Assembly: GCF_026153205.1 (NCBI RefSeq)
Contig: NZ_JAPFBW010000007.1
Location: 1-64,000 of the forward strand
DNA length: 64,000 bases
Reading direction: 5' to 3'
From: Aquabacterium sp. A7-Y
GTDB lineage: Bacteria > Pseudomonadota > Gammaproteobacteria > Burkholderiales > Burkholderiaceae_C
The notes under the pieces: generated by a model
Databases searched by the model: none
The model's input: the letters and a program-made list of their open reading frames with translations, nothing else
Told to the model about the DNA's origin: nothing
Part shown: positions 36,193-45,446 of the stretch, in pieces
How positions within the stretch are numbered: position 1 is the stretch's first letter
How the letters are laid out: each line of letters opens with the position of its first letter
Translations under genes and position numbers: made by a program

Positions 36193-37410
36193 ATGTCCGC
36201 TTCCACCGGCAAGCGCCGCTTCGCGCGCATCGACCGCCTTCCCCCCTACGTCTTCAACATCACGGCCGAACTCCGCATGGCGGCCCGGCGTCGGGGCGAA
36301 GACATCATCGACATGAGCATGGGCAACCCCGACGGCGCCACGCCGGACCACATCGTCGCCAAGCTCACCGAGGTCGCGCAGCGGCCCGACACCCACGGCT
36401 ACTCCTCGTCCAAGGGCATCCCGCGGCTGCGTCGCGCGATCTCGCACTGGTACCGCGAGCGCTATGAGGTGGAGATCGACCCCGACAGCGAGGCCATCGT
36501 CACGATCGGCTCCAAGGAAGGGCTGGCCCACCTGATGCTCGCGACCCTGGACCGCGGTGACACCGTGCTGGTGCCCGACCCCAGCTACCCCATCCACATC
36601 TACGGCGCCGTGATCGCTGGCGCCGACATCCGCTCGGTGCCGCTGACGCCCGAGGTGGACTTCTTCGGCGAGCTGGAGAAGGCCATCCGCGGCAGCTATC
36701 CGAAGCCCAAGATGATGGTGCTGGGCTTCCCGTCCAACCCCACCGCGCAGTGTGTCGAGCTGGACTTCTTCGAGCGTGTCGTGGCGCTGGCGCGCAAGCA
36801 CGAGATCCTGGTGGTGCACGACCTGGCCTACGCCGACATCGTGTTCGACGGCTGGAAGGCGCCCTCCATCCTGCAGGTGCCTGGCGCCAAGGACGTCGCG
36901 GTCGAGTTCTTCACGCTCTCCAAGAGCTACAACATGGCCGGCTGGCGCATCGGCTTCATGGTCGGCAATGCCGACCTGTGCGCGGCGCTGGCACGCATCA
37001 AGAGCTACCACGACTACGGCAGCTTCACGCCGCTGCAGGTGGCCGCCATCGCGGCGCTCGAGGGCGACCAGCAATGCGTGCGCGACATCGCCGCGCAGTA
37101 CCGCAGCCGCCGCGACGTGCTGGTCAAGGGCCTGCACGAGGCCGGCTGGCTGGTCGACTGCCCCAAGGCGTCGATGTACGTCTGGGCTCGCATTCCCGAG
37201 CGCTACCGGGCGATGGGCTCACTGGCGTTCGCCACCGAGCTGCTGGCGCGCGCCAAGGTGTCGGTGTCGCCGGGCATCGGCTTCGGCGATCATGGCGACG
37301 ACCACGTGCGTTTCGCCTTGATCGAGAACGAGGCCCGCATCCGTCAGGCGGTGCGCGGCATCAAGGCGATGTTCAAGGCCGACGGCGTGACGAAGGCAGC
37401 CGCCGGCTGA
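36193..37410 (+). CDS. alaC: Alanine-synthesizing aminotransferase AlaC
   Basis: The 405-residue product is a class I/II PLP aminotransferase. The PLP lysine lies in [15 protein letters not shown] (Lys244), with FPSNPTAQ (Asn) and [13 protein letters not shown] (Asp, Tyr) for cofactor binding. The opening [10 protein letters not shown] is characteristic of AlaC/YfdZ. The enzyme makes alanine from pyruvate and glutamate in the cytoplasm. The start at ATG 36193 fits the family; the ribosome site is weak. In many bacteria a homoserine dehydrogenase gene (hom) follows, but it is not found here. Confidence 0.92.
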   Translation: MSASTGKRRFARIDRLPPYVFNITAELRMAARRRGEDIIDMSMGNPDGATPDHIVAKLTEVAQRPDTHGYSSSKGIPRLRRAISHWYRERYEVEIDPDSEAIVTIGSKEGLAHLMLATLDRGDTVLVPDPSYPIHIYGAVIAGADIRSVPLTPEVDFFGELEKAIRGSYPKPKMMVLGFPSNPTAQCVELDFFERVVALARKHEILVVHDLAYADIVFDGWKAPSILQVPGAKDVAVEFFTLSKSYNMAGWRIGFMVGNADLCAALARIKSYHDYGSFTPLQVAAIAALEGDQQCVRDIAAQYRSRRDVLVKGLHEAGWLVDCPKASMYVWARIPERYRAMGSLAFATELLARAKVSVSPGIGFGDHGDDHVRFALIENEARIRQAVRGIKAMFKADGVTKAAAG

Positions 37411-37561
37411 GCCGCCGCGCACACGCAAGTCACCGGCCGGAGGGGACAGGTCCCCTGGCGCACAAACGAGGTGACGCGGTCACCGGCGCGCTCTATCTTT
37501 GCAAGCGGCTCTCGCCGGCTGGCGGAGGGGGCCTGTCCCGCCGGGGATCCGAGGAGTGCGC

Positions 37562-38713
37562 ATGAACCTGTCCCGTCCGTACCGGTCCGCCCTGTTCCGG
37601 TCGCTGCGCTGCCTGCTGGCGCTCGCGGCCCTGGGCCTGGCGGCGACTGCCCAGGCCCGCTTCAGCGTGGTGCACGACCCGCTCTATCAGGCCACCACCC
37701 ACACCTCCACCATCACCGCAAGCGCCGTCGACCAGCCCTACGGCGTGGTCGCCATCGAGATCACGGTGACCACCGGCGAGATGACCGACTGCTCCGAACT
37801 CGGCATGGGCACCAGCGTGTTGCCCTGTCGGCGCGGCGCCACCACGGTGGTACACCGCTGCAGCTATCTCGGCTGGCCGCGTCAGGCGACCTGTAGCTAC
37901 TCTCAGGTGCTCACGGCCCGGCGGCTGGTCAGCTACCGGGCCGTGCTGCGGCCCGTGTTCGGCACTCCGGTGTCCTCCGAGGAAGTGAGCTATGCCGGCG
38001 GCACCCCCCCGGCGGCGCCGCTGGCCCGCCCGGTGGTGTGGGAGCGCATGGCGAATGCGGGCCGCCGCATCGACGTCGGCCTGTTCCCGGACGCCGACTA
38101 CGGGAGCGACTACCACGACTTCACCCGCGACCTGCAGACCGTGCTGCTCGGGGCCTTCTTCAATGACGGGCAGTCCTTCGCCCAGACCTACACCGCACGG
38201 CGCCGCAGCTTCAACCTCTGGGCCGGACCGGCGGGCGCCGATGCGGAAGGGTGCTTGCGCCGCGTCGACGGTGATGCGGCACAAGTCGCCGCGGTGCTCG
38301 ACGGCCAGGTCATCGTGCACCGCAACGAGTTCCGCGACTGCGCTTCGCTGTCGCTGGGCGGCGCGGGCAGCGTCTGGGGCAAGCTGACCGACGCGGCCTG
38401 GGTCTTCATGCACGAGAGCGCCCACTTCCTGTTCGGACAGGGCGACGAGTACTGCTGCGACGGCGGCTACGGCTATGCGGGCGACTGCGGCAACGTGTTC
38501 TCCTCGTCCGCGGCCTGCCGCAGCGCTTCACTCGCGCAGGGCGTGGACCCGGGAGCTTGCGTCACGATCGGGAATACCGGCAGCTGGCGCAACGACAGTG
38601 GTGGCGGCTACGAAACCATGGCCGACCGCACCTTCGAGAGCCAGTGGCTCGACAACAGCCGCGTCTGCGTCGAGCGGCGGCTCTCGCGCTGTGCAAGGAG
38701 CACCTGCTACTGA
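37562..38713 (+). CDS. Secreted M64-like zinc metallopeptidase
   Basis: The 383-residue product has a signal peptide ending near AQA (around residue 33) and a zinc motif HESAHFLFGQGDEY starting at residue 284. The form HExxHxxxGxxDE is close to the HEFGHxxxGLADEY motif of peptidase family M64 (IgA-peptidase type). An N-terminal beta domain with several Cys precedes it, and further Cys pairs surround the active site, suggesting disulfides in an exported protein. ATG 37562 follows GAGGAG. A small secreted-protein gene starts 38 bases after it. Targets are unknown; overall similarity beyond the motif cannot be judged here. Confidence 0.75.
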   Translation: MNLSRPYRSALFRSLRCLLALAALGLAATAQARFSVVHDPLYQATTHTSTITASAVDQPYGVVAIEITVTTGEMTDCSELGMGTSVLPCRRGATTVVHRCSYLGWPRQATCSYSQVLTARRLVSYRAVLRPVFGTPVSSEEVSYAGGTPPAAPLARPVVWERMANAGRRIDVGLFPDADYGSDYHDFTRDLQTVLLGAFFNDGQSFAQTYTARRRSFNLWAGPAGADAEGCLRRVDGDAAQVAAVLDGQVIVHRNEFRDCASLSLGGAGSVWGKLTDAAWVFMHESAHFLFGQGDEYCCDGGYGYAGDCGNVFSSSAACRSASLAQGVDPGACVTIGNTGSWRNDSGGGYETMADRTFESQWLDNSRVCVERRLSRCARSTCY

Positions 38714-38751
38714 GCCCACCCGACCGAGGCTGCCCGCGAAAGGAGCTGACG

Positions 38752-39288
38752 ATGAGAGCGATGTCGCACCGCCGCATGAACCCCTGGGCCGGTCTGCTCG
38801 CCTTGCTCCTGGGCACGGCCTGGGGCCAGGTGAGCGAATCGACCAGTCCGGAGCGCTCGGTCGATCCGGGGCTCGACAACGCGCCGGTGCTGCAGCAGCT
38901 GACCCCCGGCCTCGCGCTCGTGCTGCAGATCGACGGCCGCAGCGTGCGCCTGGCCGACGCGCGCCTGCTGCTGGTGCCGCGCGACAAGCGGGTTTCGACC
39001 GAAGGCGAAACGCTGCGTCTGGTGGCCCGCACCGCGGGGCGCGAGGTGGGCGCGGCACGCCTGCCCGATGCACGCGTCAACGTGCAGGAGGGGCGCGGCC
39101 TGGTGGTGCTTCGGCAGCGGGTGATCACCGGTTACCTGCCGGTGACGACACGCCCCGACGAATTGGAGGTCTGGTTGCCGGGGCGAGGCGCTTCGACCCG
39201 GCTGGACCTGCGGCCGGCCTTGGAGTGGTCCTGCCGGGGCAGCGCGGCCTCGCCGCTGTGCCGGCCTGGCGGTGAGGTGGCGCCTTGA
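38752..39288 (+). CDS. Exported protein of unknown function, paired with the M64-like peptidase
   Basis: The 178-residue product has a signal peptide (hydrophobic run LLALLLGTAWGQ) and a region rich in beta-strand patterns without known motifs. Two Cys lie near the C-terminus. ATG 38752 has a strong AAAGGAG site. Its 38-base spacing from the metallopeptidase gene suggests co-expression. An inhibitor, chaperone or substrate of that peptidase is possible, but nothing in the sequence decides it. Confidence 0.65.
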   Translation: MRAMSHRRMNPWAGLLALLLGTAWGQVSESTSPERSVDPGLDNAPVLQQLTPGLALVLQIDGRSVRLADARLLLVPRDKRVSTEGETLRLVARTAGREVGAARLPDARVNVQEGRGLVVLRQRVITGYLPVTTRPDELEVWLPGRGASTRLDLRPALEWSCRGSAASPLCRPGGEVAP

Positions 39289-39691
39289 ACGAGGCGACGT
39301 CGGGCTTCAACGGCGGGGGGGCGGGCGGGCGAACAGCTGGCGACAAAGCTCACACTCCACCAGCATTTCTGTCTCATCACTGATAACTCTGACAGTCGCT
39401 TTGTATCGGTACGTTGTCTGATGATCCCGGCTGTGACAGCAGCAGTGGCAGACAGCAGGTGGGCCCTCGTGGGCATCACCGCACTCCCGCGCATCACTCC
39501 TTTGGGCCGGGCTGCGGCCGGCCGGTAGTGCCGAGCCGGGCCGCCCCGGCGCAAGCGACGGCGATCGCTCACACGATCACACGAAGACCCACCGACAAGG
39601 CGCAGGACCGTCTTTGAGACGGCACCTGCCCGCCAGGCTGCCGGCGCTCGGGCGCGACGGCAGCCCTGACATGCAACGCGAGGAGGCCAGC
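39289..39691. other. Intergenic region upstream of the cyanate/nitrate-type importer
   Basis: This 403-base stretch has a locally lower GC content around 39340-39430 and likely holds the operon promoter. No LysR-type regulator gene (CynR or similar) lies beside it, and I cannot define an operator. Confidence 0.45.
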
Positions 39692-41071
39692 ATGCGCGAT
39701 ACATCCCGCCGCCCTGAGACGAAGCGCTTCGATCCCTATGCCGCCGACCGACCTCTGGGCTTGCGTTGCCGCTGCGGCAGCGTGCACGAGGACGGTGCAG
39801 CTGCCTCGCCGCAGTGCACCGAGGGCTACACGCGCGACTTCATCGAGGCCGCCCTGGTCAAGGCGCTGCTGCCCGAGGAGCGGCTGCGGCGCCGCTTCCT
39901 GCAGGCGGTCGGCAGCGGCACCGCCCGGGCGGCGATCGCCTCGCTGCTGCCGATGTCGGCGCTCGAAGCCATGGCCCAGGACAAGGCGCCGCTGGAGAAG
40001 AAGGACCTGCAGATCGGCTTCATCGCCATCACCTGCGCGACGCCGCTGATCATGGCCCACCCGCTGGGCATGTACCAGCGCGAGGGCTTGAACGTGCAGC
40101 TCAACAAGACCGCGGGCTGGGCGCTGATTCGCGACAAGATGATCAACCGCGAGCACGACGCCTCGCACTTCCTGTCGCCGATGCCCTTGGCCATGTCCAT
40201 GGGCCTGGGCTCGACACGGGCGCCAACCAGCGTGGCCACGATCCAGAACGTCAACGGCCAGGCCATCACGCTGCATGTCAAGCACAAGGACAAGCGCGAC
40301 CCGAAGCAGTGGAAGGGCATGAAGTTCGCGGTGCCCTTCGAGTATTCGATGCACAACTTCCTGCTGCGCTACTACGTCGCCGAGCATGGCCTGGACCCGG
40401 ATCGCGACCTGCAGATCCGCGTCACGCCGCCGGCCGAGATGGTGGCCAACCTGCATGCCGGCAACATCGACGGTTTCCTCGGGCCCGACCCCTTCAACCA
40501 GCGTGCCGTCTACGACGGTGCCGGCTTCATCCACCTGCTGTCCAAGGAAATCTGGGACGGGCATCCCTGCTGTGCCTTTGGCGTCAGCGAGGAGTTCATC
40601 CGCAGCCACCCGAACACCTTCGCGGCGCTCTACCGCTCGGTGCTCAACGCGGCGGCGATGGCCCGCGATCCGTCCAACCGGGAGGAGATCGCCCGCGCGA
40701 TCTCGCCGTCGGCCTACCTGAACCAGCCCGAGACGGTGGTCCGGCAGGTGCTTACCGGCCGCTTCGCCGATGGCCTGGGCAGCGTGCGCAACGTGCCCGA
40801 CCGCACCGACTTCGACCCGATGCCGTGGCAGGCGATGGCAGTGTGGATGCTGACGCAGATGAAACGCTGGGGTTATCTGAAGGGCGAGGTGAACTACCGG
40901 CAGATCGCCGAGAAGGTGTTCCTGCTGACCGACGCACGGCGTCAGATGAAGCTGCTCGATCAGGCCGAGCCCGACGAGCGCCGGCAGCAGATCCGCGTGA
41001 TGGGCCGCGACTTCGATCCGGCACGGCCCGAAGAGTACGTGAAGAGCTTTGCGATTCGCAAGGCGGCTTAG
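39692..41071 (+). CDS. CmpA/NrtA-family substrate-binding protein 1
   Basis: The 459-residue product binds the anion for an ABC importer of the nitrate/bicarbonate/cyanate class. The signal is unusual: an N-terminal region of about 65 residues with CRCG (26-29) comes before a Tat-like signal (LRRRFLQAVG, 65-74, hydrophobic to AMA at 93-95). The binding domain follows, with KKDLQIGFIAITCATPLI and GFLGPDPFNQRAVY. AGGAGG precedes ATG 39692. Because cyanase ends the same gene run, cyanate is the most likely substrate, with nitrate as the alternative. Confidence 0.82.
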   Translation: MRDTSRRPETKRFDPYAADRPLGLRCRCGSVHEDGAAASPQCTEGYTRDFIEAALVKALLPEERLRRRFLQAVGSGTARAAIASLLPMSALEAMAQDKAPLEKKDLQIGFIAITCATPLIMAHPLGMYQREGLNVQLNKTAGWALIRDKMINREHDASHFLSPMPLAMSMGLGSTRAPTSVATIQNVNGQAITLHVKHKDKRDPKQWKGMKFAVPFEYSMHNFLLRYYVAEHGLDPDRDLQIRVTPPAEMVANLHAGNIDGFLGPDPFNQRAVYDGAGFIHLLSKEIWDGHPCCAFGVSEEFIRSHPNTFAALYRSVLNAAAMARDPSNREEIARAISPSAYLNQPETVVRQVLTGRFADGLGSVRNVPDRTDFDPMPWQAMAVWMLTQMKRWGYLKGEVNYRQIAEKVFLLTDARRQMKLLDQAEPDERRQQIRVMGRDFDPARPEEYVKSFAIRKAA

Positions 41072-41087
41072 TCTTTCTGGAACTTCG

Positions 41088-42476
41088 ATGACCGATTCAG
41101 CGATACCGGGCCACGACCCTTACGATGCCGACCGTCCGCTGCTGATGCGCTGTGCCTGCGGCCAGGCGCGCGGCGCGGGCCTGAACGAGGAGCCGGCGAC
41201 AGCCTGCAGCCCGGCCACGGCTGAGCAGGCGGTGAACCGGTTTGTCGAGGCTGCGTTGGTGAAGGCCCTGTTTCCTCGCGACGAGGTCCGGCGGCAGTTC
41301 CTGCGCGCCGTGGGCCGGCGCACCGCGATGGCGGCGATCGCCAGCCTGCTGCCCATCGCGCCCTTGCAGGCGCTGGCCCAGCAACGCGGCGCGCCCGAGA
41401 AGCGCGACCTGAAGATCGGCTTCATCAGCATCACCTGCGCGACACCCTTGCTGATGGCCGAGCCGCTGGGCTTCTACCGCGACCAGGGCATCGCCGTGAA
41501 GCTGGTCAAGACGCCGGGGTGGGCCGCCATCCGCGACCGCGTCATCAGCCGCGAGCACGACGCCTCGCATTTTCTGTCGCCGATGCCGCTGGCGATGAGC
41601 CTGGGCCTGGGCTCGGACAAGGTAGCGACCTCGGTGGCGACGATACAGAACATCAACGGCCAGGCGATCACCCTGCACGTGCGGCACAAGGGGCGTCGCG
41701 ATCCCAAGGCCTGGAAGGGCTTCAAGTTCGCCGTGCCCTTCGTCTACAGCATGCACAACTTCTTGTTGCGCTACTACCTCGCGGAGCACGGCCTCAATCC
41801 CGATACTGAGGTCGAGATCCACGTCGTGCCGCCGCCTGAAATGGTGGGCCGGCTCAGGGCCGGGGACATCGACGGCTTCCTCGGTCCGGACCCCTACAAC
41901 CAGCGTGCCGTCTACGACCAGATCGGTTTCATCCACGTGCTCTCGAAAGACATCTGGGACGGCCATCCCTGCTGCGCCTTCGGGATGAGCGACGAGTTCA
42001 TCCGTGAGCACCCCAACAGCTTTGCCGCGATGTTCCGCGCCATCATCGGTGCGTCCTTCATCGCCAGCGTCTCGACCGACCGGGCCCGCATGGCACGGCT
42101 GATCGCGCCGGCGGCCTACCTCAACCAGCCGGAGGAGGTGGTGGCCCAGGTGCTCACGGGCGAGTTCCCGGACGGGCTGGGCCATGTCCGGCGGGTGCCC
42201 GACCGCGCGCTCTTCGATCCGGTGCCCTGGCAGAGCATGGCGGTGTGGATGCTGACGCAGATGAAACGCTGGGGTTTCCTGAAGGGCGACGTCGACTACA
42301 GCCAGATCGCCGAGAAGGTGTTCATGCTGACGGACGCGAAAAAGCAGATGGGCATGGCCGGCTGGCGCCCCCCGGAGGGGGCTTACCGCAAGGCCCGCAT
42401 CATGGGCAAGGTGTTCGACCCGGAGCAGCCGGAGGAATACCTCAAGAGCTTCGCGATCCGGAAGGTGGTGGCATGA
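41088..42476 (+). CDS. CmpA/NrtA-family substrate-binding protein 2
   Basis: The 462-residue product is a tandem paralogue of the preceding gene with the same layout: an N-terminal extension with CACG (22-25), then a Tat-type signal (VRRQFLRAVG, hydrophobic to ALA at 95-97), then the binding domain. Segments such as REHDASHFLSPMPLAMS and GFLGPDPYNQRAVYD are nearly identical in both. It begins 16 bases after its paralogue and overlaps the permease start by 4 bases. Two binding proteins for one permease may widen the substrate or affinity range, or the pair may act as a sensor and a binder. This is inference. Confidence 0.82.
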   Translation: MTDSAIPGHDPYDADRPLLMRCACGQARGAGLNEEPATACSPATAEQAVNRFVEAALVKALFPRDEVRRQFLRAVGRRTAMAAIASLLPIAPLQALAQQRGAPEKRDLKIGFISITCATPLLMAEPLGFYRDQGIAVKLVKTPGWAAIRDRVISREHDASHFLSPMPLAMSLGLGSDKVATSVATIQNINGQAITLHVRHKGRRDPKAWKGFKFAVPFVYSMHNFLLRYYLAEHGLNPDTEVEIHVVPPPEMVGRLRAGDIDGFLGPDPYNQRAVYDQIGFIHVLSKDIWDGHPCCAFGMSDEFIREHPNSFAAMFRAIIGASFIASVSTDRARMARLIAPAAYLNQPEEVVAQVLTGEFPDGLGHVRRVPDRALFDPVPWQSMAVWMLTQMKRWGFLKGDVDYSQIAEKVFMLTDAKKQMGMAGWRPPEGAYRKARIMGKVFDPEQPEEYLKSFAIRKVVA

Positions 42477-43390
42477 GGGAGGCCGTGTCCGAGTCGCTGC
42501 CCCCCGCGGCGACGGTACCCGCGGCGACGGTACGCCGCAGCTCGCGGCTCCCGCTGCACGCGGGCCTGCTGTCGCTGTTGCTGCTGGCGGCGCTGCTGGC
42601 GGTCTGGCAGTGGGCCACGCTGCCGGGAGCCGACGGCCAGGCCGGGCTCACACCCGAGCAGATCGAGTACGCCCGCCTGATGGGCCAGGAGCCCGGGCAG
42701 CGCCGAGAAGCGGGTTTCCCGCAACCGGCCGAACTGGGGCGGGCCATGCTCGCCCACCTGTCCGACCCCTGGCGCGACGCCGGGCCGAACGACAAGGGCA
42801 TCGGCGTGCAACTCGGACATTCGCTGCTGCGTGTCGGGCTGGGCTTCGGCATCGCCGTGCTGGTCGCGGTGCCACTGGGTTTCCTGATCGGCACCAGCCC
42901 GCTGGCCTACCGGGCGCTGCAGCCCTACATCCAGGTGCTCAAGCCGGTCTCGCCGCTGGCGTGGATGCCGCTGGCGCTCTACACCATCAAGGACTCTTCG
43001 ATCTCCGGCGTGTTCGTGATCTTCATCTGCTCGATCTGGCCCCTGCTGATCAACACGGCCTTCGGCGTCGCCGGCGTGCGGCGCGAGTGGCTGGCCGTCG
43101 CACGCACCCTGGAAGTGCCGCCGCGCCGCCTGGCGCTCGAGGTGATCCTGCCGGCCGCGGCGCCGACCATCCTGACCGGCATGCGCATCAGCATGGGCAT
43201 CGCCTGGCTGGTGATCGTCGCGGCCGAGATGCTGGTGGGCAGCACCGGCATCGGCTACTTCGTCTGGAACGAGTGGAACAACCTCTCGCTGGCCAACGTG
43301 ATCTTCGCGATCCTGGTCATCGGCGTGGTGGGCATGCTGCTCGATCTGGGCTTTGCGCGCCTGCAGAAGGCGGTGACCTATGTTGAGTGA
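42473..43390 (+). CDS. NrtB/CynB-type ABC transporter permease
   Basis: The 305-residue product is an inner-membrane permease with five or six helices and the EAA-like loop ARTLEVPPRRLALEVILPAAAPTI. A first helix at about 25-42 is followed by a periplasmic stretch before the core domain. The start ATG overlaps the previous stop as ATGA, so translation is coupled. It forms the channel for the anion importer with the ATPase encoded next. Confidence 0.9.
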   Translation: MREAVSESLPPAATVPAATVRRSSRLPLHAGLLSLLLLAALLAVWQWATLPGADGQAGLTPEQIEYARLMGQEPGQRREAGFPQPAELGRAMLAHLSDPWRDAGPNDKGIGVQLGHSLLRVGLGFGIAVLVAVPLGFLIGTSPLAYRALQPYIQVLKPVSPLAWMPLALYTIKDSSISGVFVIFICSIWPLLINTAFGVAGVRREWLAVARTLEVPPRRLALEVILPAAAPTILTGMRISMGIAWLVIVAAEMLVGSTGIGYFVWNEWNNLSLANVIFAILVIGVVGMLLDLGFARLQKAVTYVE

Positions 43391-43397
43391 GGAGAGC

Positions 43398-44291
43398 ATG
43401 ACGTCCCAGCCGGGCCCGGACTTCCTGCGTGTCGAGGGGCTGGCGAAGGCCTATGCGGGGGCCGACGGCCGGCCGGGCCCGACGGTGTTCGACCAGATCA
43501 ACTTCGAGGTTCACCGCGGCGAGTTCGTCTGCCTGATCGGCCATTCGGGCTGCGGCAAGACCACCATCCTGCAAGTCCTGGCCGGGCTGGAGCGGCCCAG
43601 CGCCGGCCGGGTGCTGATCGAGGGGCGCCCGGTCGGCGGGCCGGGACTCGACCGCGGGGTGGTGTTCCAGGGGCATGCGCTGATGCCCTGGCTGTCGGTG
43701 CGCCAGAACATCGCCTTCGCGGTGCGCAGCCGCTGGCCCGGCTGGTCGCCCCGTGAGGTGGATGCCCAGGTGACCCGCTACGTCGAGATGGTCGGCCTGG
43801 GCAGCGCCATCGACAAGAGGCCGGCGGCGCTGTCGGGTGGCATGAAACAGCGCGTCGGCATCGCGCGGGCTTTCGCGATCGAACCGAAGATGCTGCTGCT
43901 CGACGAACCCTTCGGTGCGCTGGACGCGCTGACCCGCGGAACCATCCAGGACGAGCTGCTGCGCATCTGCGCCGAAACGCGGCAGACGGTTTTCATGATC
44001 ACGCACGACGTCGACGAAGCCATCCTGCTGGCCGACACCATCCTGCTGATGGGCAACGGTCCGCAGGCGCGCATCGTCGAGGTGGTGCGCAACACCATGC
44101 CGCGCGGGCGCCAGCGCGCCGGCCTGCATCACGACCCGCAGTACTACCGCATCCGCAACCACCTGCTGGACTTCCTCGTCGACCGCTCGGCACGCTTCTC
44201 GCATGGGCGGGCGCCGGCGCGGCCGCCCGAGGTCCGGCCCGGGCTCGACCTCGAACTGAGCCCCGAAGCCCGGGCGGCCCTGCAGGGTTGA
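43398..44291 (+). CDS. NrtD/CynD-type ABC transporter ATP-binding protein
   Basis: The ~297-residue ATPase has Walker A GHSGCGKTT, signature LSGGMKQR, Walker B LLLDEPFGALD and switch HDVDEA. It drives the importer encoded just upstream. I chose ATG 43398, behind TGAGGAG; ATG 43380 is in frame, overlaps the permease by 11 bases and is also possible. The C-terminal ~40 residues are a Pro/Arg-rich tail beyond the ATPase fold. Confidence 0.92.
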   Translation: MTSQPGPDFLRVEGLAKAYAGADGRPGPTVFDQINFEVHRGEFVCLIGHSGCGKTTILQVLAGLERPSAGRVLIEGRPVGGPGLDRGVVFQGHALMPWLSVRQNIAFAVRSRWPGWSPREVDAQVTRYVEMVGLGSAIDKRPAALSGGMKQRVGIARAFAIEPKMLLLDEPFGALDALTRGTIQDELLRICAETRQTVFMITHDVDEAILLADTILLMGNGPQARIVEVVRNTMPRGRQRAGLHHDPQYYRIRNHLLDFLVDRSARFSHGRAPARPPEVRPGLDLELSPEARAALQG

Positions 44292-44347
44292 GGGCCCCCG
44301 GCCCGTCGGCCCTGCGGCCTTTCACTTGCCAACAAGGAGCTGTCTCC

Positions 44348-44791
44348 ATGAACCGTCTGGATGTCACCGAAAAGATCATCGCCGTCAAGGTCGCCAAGGG
44401 CCTGAAGTGGGCCGACGTCGCCGAACGTGTCGGCCGCAGCAAGGAGTGGACGACCGCCGCGCTGCTGGGCCAGATGACGCTGACGCCCGAGCAGGCCCAG
44501 GTGGTCGCCGAGATCTTCGGCCTCACCGAGGCCGAGGCGCAGTGGCTCACCGTGGTGCCCTACAAGGGCTCGCTGCCGACCAGCGTGCCGACCGATCCGC
44601 TGATCTACCGCTTTTACGAACTCGTCAACGTCTACGGCACCACCTTCAAGGAGCTGATCCACGAGGAGTTCGGCGACGGCATCATGAGCGCGATCGACTT
44701 CCGCATGGATCTGCAGCGTGAGCCTGACCCGGCGGGAGACCGGGTCCACATCACGATGTCGGGCAAGTTCCTGCCCTACAAGAGCTACTGA
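44348..44791 (+). CDS. cynS: Cyanate hydratase (cyanase)
   Basis: The 147-residue product is cyanase, which converts cyanate and bicarbonate to ammonia and CO2 in the cytoplasm. The catalytic residues are present: Arg88 and Glu91 in IYRFYELVNVYGTT, and Ser114 in GDGIMSAIDF, matching Arg96, Glu99 and Ser122 of the E. coli enzyme. The N-terminal helical domain and C-terminal SGKFLPYKSY are standard. AAGGAG precedes the ATG. As last gene after the ABC importer it gives the operon its meaning: taking up cyanate for nitrogen or removing it as a poison. Confidence 0.96.
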   Translation: MNRLDVTEKIIAVKVAKGLKWADVAERVGRSKEWTTAALLGQMTLTPEQAQVVAEIFGLTEAEAQWLTVVPYKGSLPTSVPTDPLIYRFYELVNVYGTTFKELIHEEFGDGIMSAIDFRMDLQREPDPAGDRVHITMSGKFLPYKSY

Positions 44792-44883
44792 GCCAGCGAC
44801 CGGGTGCGGGCGGTCGGGAAGCCGCTCGCGCTTTTCGAGCGAGGGCGGAAGGGGAGGGGTGGAGCGGGGGCGACTTGAAGAGA

Positions 44884-44972
44884 TGGTGCCCGAGAGCAGA
44901 CTCGAACTGCCACGCCCGATGAGGGGCGGCGGATTTTAAGTCCGCTGTGTCTACCGATTTCACCACTCGGGC
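44884..44972 (-). tRNA. tRNA-Leu (anticodon UAA)
   Basis: On the minus strand the sequence starts GCCCGAG and ends CTCGGGC-A-CCA, giving a perfect 7-bp acceptor stem with encoded CCA. The anticodon stem-loop reads GCGGACTTAAAATCCGC, with TAA as the anticodon. A long variable arm (CCCCTCATCGGGC region) and the T-arm GTTCGAGTC follow. The total of 89 bases is right for a class II leucine tRNA. Confidence 0.97.
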
Positions 44973-45026
44973 CCGACCCGAAGCATACAGGACACGACGC
45001 AGCCGGCGCTTCCCGAGGCCGCCGTC

Positions 45027-45446
45027 TCAGGCCGGGTCGGAGGGCTCCTTGCGGCGGGTGCCGCCCTCGCCGCTGTCCTTGCCCAGCAGGTAGCCCGCGA
45101 TGGTGCCGAGCAGGCCCATCACGGGGGCGACCTGCTGGTCGCTGTAACCGGCCACGACCAGGAAAAGCGCCGCGACGATGATCAGGATGGTGCCGAACAT
45201 GCGAAGCACCGACTCCGCGGTCTTGCCCCGCTTGACCAGCAGCGCCGCGACGCAGATGACGAAGCTGCCGAAGACCAGCACCGAGGCGCTCATCGTCATC
45301 GCCTCGGTGGTGCTCCACCAGCCGGGCATAGTGTTGTCGGGTGGCGGCGCGGCCGGTGCGGGCAGCCCCTGCTTGATCTCGGCGATGCGCGCGTCGAGCG
45401 ACTGCAGTTCCGACGCGGCCTGCAGCTCGGAGTAGGCGCGCGTCAA
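45027..45446 (-). CDS. Small membrane protein with three helices
   Basis: The 139-residue product begins with an amphipathic, possibly coiled-coil stretch (SELQAASELQSLDARIAE). It has three hydrophobic segments (about 44-65, 72-94 and 97-115) and a charged C-terminus. No ATG fits: TTG at 45446 overlaps the stop of the upstream gene as TTGA and has GGGGAGCGG ahead of it, so the start is probably coupled to that gene's end. The family is unknown to me; it looks like an envelope protein working with its neighbour. Confidence 0.6.
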   Translation of the reverse strand: MTRAYSELQAASELQSLDARIAEIKQGLPAPAAPPPDNTMPGWWSTTEAMTMSASVLVFGSFVICVAALLVKRGKTAESVLRMFGTILIIVAALFLVVAGYSDQQVAPVMGLLGTIAGYLLGKDSGEGGTRRKEPSDPA

